Assembly (NCBI GenBank): GCA_016929355.1
Contig: JAFGJA010000574.1
Coordinates: forward strand, 1-11,584
Source of the DNA: Anaerolineae bacterium
GTDB lineage: Bacteria > Chloroflexota > Anaerolineae > Aggregatilineales > Aggregatilineaceae
DNA length: 11,584 bases
Reading direction: 5' to 3'
Position 1 is the first letter of the stretch, and each line of letters opens with the position of its first letter. The position numbers and the translations under genes are program-made. This document shows, piece by piece, positions 6,497-11,584 of the stretch. The notes beneath the pieces are model-generated. The model saw only the letters and a program-made list of their open reading frames with translations. It was not told the DNA's origin and did not search any database.

Positions 6497-7408
6497 CTAT
6501 TTTTTAACCAACGTCTCACTCATTGGATCGTGCTGTTGGCGATGCTTGACGGCGGCGGCATGGTTCGCGTTCGCGTAACAATAAACACACCCATAGGGGC
6601 ATGTATCATACATCCCAATATCCCGGCTGGTCACACACCCACACTGTTCGCGTGTGGGATTGGCTTGCGTGACATGCGGGCGATCCGGGAACAACTGCGC
6701 CAACAGATCGCCATCAACACAGTGCGCTTTTTGTACTCGATCACTCAACAAAGCATCCTGGCAGCAGGCGTGCAACGTGATCCCGCACTCGTCCGCACAA
6801 TCCGCCATCTGCTCAACCAGCGCTTGTTTGGCCTCAAGCGGCGGATCGCAGTAAGGAATGTTCGCCTTTTGCATCCGGCGCTGCACCTTGCCATAATAAC
6901 TCGCAAAACTGAAATAACAGCGCTCCGTGTGCCCGGCCAACGCACGGGCGATCTCACGAAAACGAATCAACCGCTCCCCTAAATCCCCTCCCCCTTCTGA
7001 TGGAGAGGAGACTTGCCCAGCATCACCCAGGGCAACAATCGGATCGAAGCGCCACAACACATGACGGGGACTTGTACGCTCGGCCAATGCGTGAAATACC
7101 TTAATTGCGGCTTCCCAGCGCGGCACATGCGGCTCTAACTCGCGCGGCGACCCCGTGATCGTGTAATGGCACACAAAGCGATAGTCGCGCGCCTGCAACT
7201 CATCACTATAATCCAAAAACGGCCCGTAATATTTGGACCAGAACACAATACTATGCACGTCTTCCGGCAGCAGCGAAACGGAATGCAGCGCCCCGCTAAA
7301 CGGGTTGGGATAGCTGGCCGATCCCACGCGCAAGCGATTCATGAACCAGGGCATATAAAACGCGGGAATATCCGTGCGGCGGCTGGCCGAAATGATCATG
7401 GACGGCAT
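6497..7408 (-). CDS. DUF1848 family protein with C-terminal CX3CX2C (radical-SAM/SPL-like) motif
   Basis: 303 aa from ATG at 7408, chosen because AAGGAG lies 9 nt upstream and the protein then opens with the family's typical start (MIISASRRTDIPAFY at 4-18). The frame extends upstream to 7489, but that part runs into the recA terminator. Conserved family blocks: SASRRTDIPAF, SIVFWSK (53-59), LWRFDPI (118-124), and the Cys-rich end QCGCVTSRDIG (255-265) followed by CPYGCVYCYAN (C270, C274, C277). CX3CX2C suggests a [4Fe-4S] cluster as in radical SAM proteins, unusual in lying near the C-terminus. The function is not established. Residues about 131-147 (GQVSSPSEGGGDLGERL) interrupt the expected link between WRFDPI and the RFREIARAL helix and are encoded by a repeat-like DNA segment. 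Confidence 0.88.
   Translation of the reverse strand: MPSMIISASRRTDIPAFYMPWFMNRLRVGSASYPNPFSGALHSVSLLPEDVHSIVFWSKYYGPFLDYSDELQARDYRFVCHYTITGSPRELEPHVPRWEAAIKVFHALAERTSPRHVLWRFDPIVALGDAGQVSSPSEGGGDLGERLIRFREIARALAGHTERCYFSFASYYGKVQRRMQKANIPYCDPPLEAKQALVEQMADCADECGITLHACCQDALLSDRVQKAHCVDGDLLAQLFPDRPHVTQANPTREQCGCVTSRDIGMYDTCPYGCVYCYANANHAAAVKHRQQHDPMSETLVKK
6973..7017. repeat. in-frame repeat-like insertion in the DUF1848 gene
   Basis: A low-complexity segment built of CCCCT/AGGGG-type units (CTCCCCTAAATCCCC, CCTCCCCC, then CTGATGGAGAGGAGAC on the plus strand) encodes SSPSEGGGDLGE on the minus strand. From memory, strings of this kind (AGGGGA, GGATTTAGGGG) recur as dispersed intergenic repeats in Chloroflexota and other environmental bacteria. 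Here it reads through without a stop. Its CTGATGGAGA matches the ends of the MITE-like elements, perhaps by chance. Confidence 0.5.
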
Positions 7409-7450
7409 AACGAAACACTCCTTGAACATTCGCAGTAAATCAATACCTAA

Positions 7451-7499
7451 AGAAAAAACCGCGCCCATGTACCGAGTAATCACTTGCACATGGGCGCGG
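7451..7499 (-). terminator. intrinsic terminator of recA
   Basis: CCGCGCCCATGT (7459-7470) and its exact reverse complement (7488-7499) form a perfect 12-bp stem with a 17-nt loop. On the minus strand it is followed by TTTTTTCTTT (7449-7458). It ends recA transcripts 47 nt past the stop and separates recA from the DUF1848 gene. The reading frame extending into this stem is therefore not part of the DUF1848 protein. Confidence 0.9.
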
Positions 7500-7545
7500 C
7501 GCGCGGAGGGGGGGGGGCAAAACGCGGGAAAGTTCTAACGCCTAA

Positions 7546-8616
7546 TCAATCATCATCAGCGACAAAATCGCTGTCATCGTCACCGCCACCATCGTCATCA
7601 TCACTGCCGCCAAAGGCGTGTAACGGCATAATGGCATAGCGTTCGCGGATCAACATCTCCAGTTCATAGGCCAGATCGGGATTATCGCGCAGATAATCTT
7701 TGGCATTCTCACGCCCTTGCCCAATCAACCCATCGTTGTAACGATAAAATGCGCCGCGCTTTTCGATAATATCCGCCTCGACACCCAATTCCAGAATGTC
7801 GCTTTCCATGCTGAATCCATGATTGTACATCAAGTCGATTTCACATTGGCGAAACGGCGGCGCGACCTTGTTCTTCGTAATTTTGACGCGCGTGCGGTTG
7901 CCAATCACTTCATCCTTGAGTTTGATCGCTTTAATGCGGCGAATGTCAATACGGACGCTGGCATAAAACCGCAGCGCGCGCCCACCGGCAGTCGTTTCGG
8001 GATTGCCGAACATCACGCCGATTTTCTCGCGGAGTTGGTTCGTGAAAATCACCGCCGTGTTTGACTGCTTGATCGCACCGGACAATTTGCGCAGCGCTTG
8101 CGACATCAACCGCGCCTGCAACCCCACATGCGAATCGCCCATCTCGCCTTCGATTTCGGCACGCGGAACCAATGCCGCCACACTATCCAGCACCACGACA
8201 TCAAGCGCCCCACTCCGCACCAACGCTTCCGTGATTTCAAGCGCCTGTTCACCCATGTCCGGCTGCGAAATGTACAGGTTGCCAATATCCACACCGAGGC
8301 GCTGCGCATAGACCGGATCAAGCGCGTGTTCCATATCCACAAACGCGCACGTTCCGCCTAACGCCTGCGCCTCTGCGATAACGTGCAAACATAACGTCGT
8401 TTTGCCGGAACTCTCCGGCCCATAAACCTCCGTCACCCGCCCGCGTGGAATCCCACCCACGCCCAACGCGAGATCAACCGCCAGTGAACCGGTTGAGATC
8501 ACCTCAACGTTCATGTGGGTGGCATCACCCAACCGCAAAATCGTGCCATCACCAAACCGTTTGGTGAGGTCTTTTAAGGTATTATCCAACGCCTTCAAGC
8601 GTGCTTCGTCTGTCAT
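7546..8616 (-). CDS. recA: recombinase RecA
   Basis: 356 aa, normal for RecA. It forms ATP-dependent filaments on single-stranded DNA, carries out strand exchange, and stimulates LexA self-cleavage in the SOS response. Visible motifs: Walker A GPESSGKT (66-73), FVDMEHALDP (92-101, catalytic Glu96), Walker B VVVLDSVAAL (140-149), the loop L1 region EGEMGDSHVG (156-165), loop L2 with FTNQLREKIGVMFGNPETT (191-209), and IGQGRENAKDYL (298-309) in the C-terminal domain. The tail from about 338 is extremely acidic (runs of Asp and Gly), as in many RecA proteins. ATG at 8616 follows only a modest GGGA site 7 nt upstream. The promoter carries a LexA-like palindrome, and a strong terminator lies downstream, so it is a single-gene unit. 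Confidence 0.99.
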   Translation of the reverse strand: MTDEARLKALDNTLKDLTKRFGDGTILRLGDATHMNVEVISTGSLAVDLALGVGGIPRGRVTEVYGPESSGKTTLCLHVIAEAQALGGTCAFVDMEHALDPVYAQRLGVDIGNLYISQPDMGEQALEITEALVRSGALDVVVLDSVAALVPRAEIEGEMGDSHVGLQARLMSQALRKLSGAIKQSNTAVIFTNQLREKIGVMFGNPETTAGGRALRFYASVRIDIRRIKAIKLKDEVIGNRTRVKITKNKVAPPFRQCEIDLMYNHGFSMESDILELGVEADIIEKRGAFYRYNDGLIGQGRENAKDYLRDNPDLAYELEMLIRERYAIMPLHAFGGSDDDDGGGDDDSDFVADDD

Positions 8617-8664
8617 AGGTTTCCCATCGCTTCCTACTGCTCATACGTTCTAAATCATATATTG

Positions 8665-8693
8665 ATTTTAGCACTAACGTTCTAAGACGTCAA
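8665..8693 (-). promoter_or_regulatory. recA promoter
   Basis: TTGACG (8688-8693, 5/6) and TAAAAT (8665-8670, 5/6) are separated by exactly 17 nt on the minus strand. The expected start near 8658 gives a leader of about 42 nt. The spacer is almost filled by the LexA-like operator. Confidence 0.8.
8668..8685. promoter_or_regulatory. LexA-like SOS operator in the recA promoter
   Basis: TTAGCACTAACGTTCTAA is an 18-bp imperfect palindrome of the form TTAG-N-AC-N4-GT-N-CTAA, lying between and overlapping the -35/-10 region. One half-site (TTAGAAC on the minus strand) is repeated exactly, within ACGTTCTAA, at 8645-8653, 32 bp away in the same orientation and just past the start site. The position suits repression by LexA. 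LexA identity is inferred from the recA context; no lexA gene is in the window. Confidence 0.6.
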
Positions 8694-8703
8694 CTATGGA
8701 AAT

Positions 8704-9099
8704 TCACGACTCGATCCCACGCGCATACGCCAACGCCTGATCATACATCTGAAACAGTTTGACGTTGATCGCGCCAAATTGCGGACTGCGGAAACCATCC
8801 GCCACATGCTTCATCACATCTGTCACCGCTACAAAAATCAATTCGTCCATCAGGGGATGACGCAGCAACGGTGGGTCGCTCTCCACCGCCAATACCATCC
8901 CGTTTGTGATATTGTTCATCGTCGCGCGCTGAAACGCCGGGCGCACATCGATCACCAATTTGACCGGCGCGCCAACTGATTCGACCAATGGGCCAAACTG
9001 CCGCGCAATTTCTGGCGTATCAATTTCGGCCTCATAATCTGCGCCCAATGTGACCAAAACAATCGGTTCGTCTGGAAGTTGCTCGATTGAAAATGACAC
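8704..9099 (-). CDS. small conserved-looking protein of unknown function
   Basis: 131 aa starting at GTG (9099), with AAGGGG 6 nt upstream. I do not recognise it with certainty. It has alternating strands and helices: PIVLVTLGADYE (12-23), VKLVIDVRP (46-54), ELIFVAVTDVMKHVADGF (85-102), and a C-terminal helix with FQMYDQALAYARG (116-128). There is no signal peptide, membrane segment or cysteine. The fold pattern and length recall STAS/SpoIIAA-like domains (a beta strand, then a long helix, then a short C-terminal helix), but no catalytic motif supports a function. It lies upstream of recA in the same direction, 87 bp away, yet recA has its own SOS promoter. No clear promoter is visible for this gene. 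Confidence 0.75.
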   Translation of the reverse strand: MSFSIEQLPDEPIVLVTLGADYEAEIDTPEIARQFGPLVESVGAPVKLVIDVRPAFQRATMNNITNGMVLAVESDPPLLRHPLMDELIFVAVTDVMKHVADGFRSPQFGAINVKLFQMYDQALAYARGIES

Positions 9100-9177
9100 G
9101 GCACACCCCTTTTTGATCTAATCGTAGCACCAAACCATGCCCGGATGCGACAGGATGTATTAAGGAATGCGGAATAC

Positions 9178-9223
9178 AAAAACGCTCACAGTGTTGGTGT
9201 TACCGTGACTGCAAGCGTTTTTT
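9178..9223. terminator. bidirectional intrinsic terminator downstream of the PPC gene
   Basis: AAAAACGCT (9178-9186) pairs with AGCGTTTTT (9214-9222). After a 2x2 internal loop, CAGT (9189-9192) pairs with ACTG (9208-9211). T-runs appear in both directions: five Ts on the minus strand and six on the plus strand followed by CTT. It can stop minus-strand transcripts from the PPC-protein gene before the 131-aa gene. Confidence 0.75.
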
Positions 9224-9244
9224 CTTGATGTTTGCCACCCTTTA

Positions 9245-9382
9245 CTCATGGAGAAAACAATTAAAAGTAGCCCCATGTAGGGGCCGACCAGCGTGTCGGC
9301 CCAGGGCGAACACATGATGAACCGCAGGTTCGCGTTCGCCCCTACGTGAGATCATGCCAAATCTACATATTTTCTCCATCAG
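9245..9382. mobile_element. MITE-like palindromic element, copy 2
   Basis: 138 bp without coding capacity. The ends CTCATGGAGAAAAC and, in reverse complement, CTGATGGAGAAAAT are inverted repeats. The core is bounded by GTAGGGG (9277-9283) and CCCCTAC (9339-9345) and holds two perfect 8-bp hairpins: GGGCCGAC/GTCGGCCC (9281-9302) and GGGCGAAC/GTTCGCCC (9304-9341). Its right arm matches that of copy 1 at about 24 of the first 30 positions counted from ATGG, including TAGATTT and GCATG. It ends 10 bp past the PPC-protein stop codon, and no transposase is present. Confidence 0.65.
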
Positions 9383-9392
9383 GGCGAAACGG

Positions 9393-11531
9393 CTAGTCCT
9401 GCAACAGCATCAGATCATAGGTTCCGGTAGTGCCGCCAAAATTCAACCCGTAATGGGTGGCGATGATATAGTATGTGCCGGTTGAGGGCAGCGTAATTTT
9501 ATCGATCACCGAATCGGGGTTTTTACCGGGTTCCACATCATCGTTAAACCCAACCAGCAGTTGTTCTTGCGTGATCAGGAACAGCGCCGGGTCCAACGTA
9601 CCGCCGACACGGGCATTCATGCTCAAGGTCACGATGTCACCCGACTGCCCTTCAAACGCATACACCACAAAGCGCGTTTGCTCGGTGATACTGCCGGACA
9701 CCGTTTGCCCGTAGGTGATCGGCGTGGCGGCAGCCAACTCAGCCTGATAGTTGAGCGATGCCGGGTCTTCCATACTGAAGACACCGCCCGGCCCCGCCGT
9801 GACCGTCCCATCCTGCCCAATCGTGAAAGTGATCATGTACCGTTGATCAGCCGTTAAGGGCTGCGGCGTCAGGTTGATGATATTCTGCCCACTGACATTC
9901 ACCGTCAGGCCAAAGTTGGGAACACGCAGGTCATCGCACGAACTCTGATGCCAGACTTCGATTTCATACGTGCCGGGGAACTTGCGATTGGCGGGCCAGT
10001 AGATGTACGACACCGGATTTTCTACCGGGTCCACACACCCGACATTACCGTCTTCTTCCAGCACACCCCCACTGGACACTGTTGGAATATCATCATACAC
10101 CGTGTTACCAAACGTATCACGCACCAGAAGCTGCAAATCAGCCTGGGTTGCCCATTCGAGCTTAATCTCGATTTCGCCGCCGGGCAGCACATTAGCCGGT
10201 GTTGCCGTCGGCACAGGAGCCAGCGTTGTATTATCTGTAGTCGTCCCAGCATTACCTGTATCCGTAGTCGCAGCAGTCGTGCCGGTGCTGCTCAGGCGGA
10301 GGTTATATTCGCCTTCCGTTCCCCCAATGGTCAGTCCATAACGTGTGACCAAGACCGTGTAAGTGCCATCATTCAGCAGCCCAAGACTCAGCGCCGAATT
10401 GGTGGATTCTTCAAAATCGTCATTGCTAGCAACTGGCGTATTCCCCGGCCCCAACAGCGCCAGATAGGTATCCAGGCTGCCGGACTGTGCATCCACCGCA
10501 ATGTTGATATTGGTCCCGGCGGTGGCATCAAAACGATACGCCTGCGCCGGAGAGGAGTTGGTAATCAAACCGGAAACGGTGCTGCCAACGGCAATCGGAT
10601 CGGCATTGGTGATCTCATTGGTGAACAAAGTCACATCCAACCCGGCATTAACGCCGCCGTTCTGCAACTGCCACGCACCATCGACCCCAACGACCAGACG
10701 CGCCAGATACTGCTGACCGGGATTCAACGTACCGATCAAGCTCTGCGCCACATCATTATTGACCTGACCATTCAACGTAAACAACTGCGGTCCACCTGTT
10801 GCACAGGCCTCAGTGTAATAAATGATCAGTTCATAGCTGCCCGCCGGAACCGTGCCCGCCGGCCACGCAACCGTTTCGGTGGGTTCAGTCGCAATCGCCG
10901 CATCGCAATTGGCATTAACGTCGGCATCCAATGTGCCGCCGCTCGGTGAACCGGGACTGTTACGGTGAACTGTTCCGCCGACCGGATCGCGCACCTCAAG
11001 ATTGAAGTCAACCGCCGCATTCCAGATCAGGTCAAACACGATGCCCCCATTGGTCAGGGTAACGGTCTGCCCCCCAACCTGCTGAAACCCGGTCACTTGC
11101 AGCCGGAACGTGCCAGCCGCATCACCGGTTGCACCACTGCCACGCATGACGGTAACATAGTACGTTCCCGTCACCGGCAGCACCGCATCGGCAATCGTCG
11201 CCGTTGTCGGCGTGCCGAGATCAACATCCTGCACAACCAAATTACCGCGCGCGTCGGTCACGACCACGACAAGCTGCAATTCCTCGATCTCCGTCGAGAC
11301 ATTGAGCGAGATCGTATCTCCTGCGCTGGCAACCAACGTATACACCTGCGAAAAATTCTGCGCACTCAACTGGCCGGTCACAATATCACCAACTGTGATT
11401 GGCTGACCAGCACCACCTTGTGCCCGTACCGGCATTGGCCGCAGTGCTGAGGGAAGCACCAACCCCAACGCCAAGACCACAACCAGCAGCACTAATGTGA
11501 TCGGGCGATATATCGTTTGATAGCGAGTCAT
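9393..11531 (-). CDS. secreted multidomain protein with alternating PPC and beta-sandwich modules
   Basis: 712 aa from ATG at 11531, where AGGGA lies 8 nt upstream. An in-frame ATG at 11540 has its AGGG too close. A signal peptide (TM-like core LVLLVVVLALGLVLP, cleavage probably after VRA near 37) directs export. Modules: PPC1 (about 44-147), beta-sandwich B1 (about 153-258), PPC2 (about 311-415), a Thr/Asn-rich linker (about 416-448), B2 (about 450-547), PPC3 (about 603-712). PPC2 and PPC3 share endings of the type YGL-x2-GGT-x-G-x-Y-x-L. B1 and B2 share W-x-DLQL/VDFNL-x-VRD, SGG-x-L, an aromatic-WP motif and a paired Cys each (C209/C243 and C499/C532). These are the only cysteines in the mature protein, suggesting one disulfide per B module. 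No protease or other catalytic domain is seen. The role is probably binding or surface structure, with ligand unknown. Confidence 0.85.
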   Translation of the reverse strand: MTRYQTIYRPITLVLLVVVLALGLVLPSALRPMPVRAQGGAGQPITVGDIVTGQLSAQNFSQVYTLVASAGDTISLNVSTEIEELQLVVVVTDARGNLVVQDVDLGTPTTATIADAVLPVTGTYYVTVMRGSGATGDAAGTFRLQVTGFQQVGGQTVTLTNGGIVFDLIWNAAVDFNLEVRDPVGGTVHRNSPGSPSGGTLDADVNANCDAAIATEPTETVAWPAGTVPAGSYELIIYYTEACATGGPQLFTLNGQVNNDVAQSLIGTLNPGQQYLARLVVGVDGAWQLQNGGVNAGLDVTLFTNEITNADPIAVGSTVSGLITNSSPAQAYRFDATAGTNINIAVDAQSGSLDTYLALLGPGNTPVASNDDFEESTNSALSLGLLNDGTYTVLVTRYGLTIGGTEGEYNLRLSSTGTTAATTDTGNAGTTTDNTTLAPVPTATPANVLPGGEIEIKLEWATQADLQLLVRDTFGNTVYDDIPTVSSGGVLEEDGNVGCVDPVENPVSYIYWPANRKFPGTYEIEVWHQSSCDDLRVPNFGLTVNVSGQNIINLTPQPLTADQRYMITFTIGQDGTVTAGPGGVFSMEDPASLNYQAELAAATPITYGQTVSGSITEQTRFVVYAFEGQSGDIVTLSMNARVGGTLDPALFLITQEQLLVGFNDDVEPGKNPDSVIDKITLPSTGTYYIIATHYGLNFGGTTGTYDLMLLQD

Positions 11532-11584
11532 AATTTTCATCCCTACAAGACATGACGCTTTTAAATGGCGAACCCTACGAGTAA

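Noticed and set aside
7409..7489. 27-residue N-terminal extension of the DUF1848 protein
   Set aside because: The extension begins within the recA terminator stem. The ATG at 7408 has a well-spaced AAGGAG and matches the family's usual start.
9948..10949. 333-aa open frame on the plus strand
   Set aside because: It lies fully antisense to the PPC-protein gene, has no domain-like pattern, and is rich in His/Arg/Ile as expected for a mirror frame.

Overview
The window looks like chromosomal DNA from a member of the Chloroflexota, probably Anaerolineae-like. This is inferred from a long-type Rel protein, a free-standing VKOR paired with a membrane-anchored DsbA-like protein, a secreted PPC-domain protein, Pro/Thr-rich linkers such as TNTPIPPTPT, a winged-helix/BTAD regulator, and GTAGGGG/CCCCTAC-type palindromic repeats. 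No marker gene fixes the lineage. Eight genes are supported, seven on the minus strand and one (VKOR) on the plus strand.

Layout: (1) 1-1223, a regulator cut by the window edge, with a degenerate ATPase-like N-terminus and a SARP-type winged helix plus BTAD. It has a clear sigma70-type promoter flanked by interleaved inverted repeats. (2) 1532-3709, a complete bifunctional-type (p)ppGpp synthetase/hydrolase. (3) 3834-4325, VKOR, divergent from rel. (4) 4419-5138, a two-S1-domain RNA-binding protein, convergent with VKOR across a bidirectional terminator and with its own strong promoter. (5) 5241-5525, a non-coding stretch with tandem hairpins, then a 132-bp MITE-like element. (6) 5522-6415, a membrane-anchored DsbA-like oxidoreductase. 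(7) 6497-7408, a DUF1848 protein with a C-terminal CX3CX2C cluster and an in-frame repeat-derived insertion. (8) 7546-8616, recA, with a LexA-like operator in its promoter and a strong terminator. (9) 8704-9099, a small unknown protein. (10) 9245-9382, a second copy of the MITE-like element, next to the 3' end of a secreted PPC multidomain protein at 9393-11531.

How the genes may work together: VKOR and the DsbA-like protein form a plausible extracytoplasmic disulfide-forming pair. The exported PPC protein carries exactly two cysteines in each of its two homologous beta-sandwich modules, so it is a plausible client. rel and recA represent stringent and SOS responses. Nearly every gene has its own promoter or terminator, so this is a row of single-gene units, not one operon.

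The most unusual signals are the two related MITE-like elements (shared ends CTNATGG, cores bounded by GTAGGGG/CCCCTAC, each abutting the 3' end of a gene in the same orientation), the repeat-derived peptide inside the DUF1848 protein, and the hairpin-rich intergenic region ending in a textbook terminator. I found no convincing evidence for a complete new multi-gene system.
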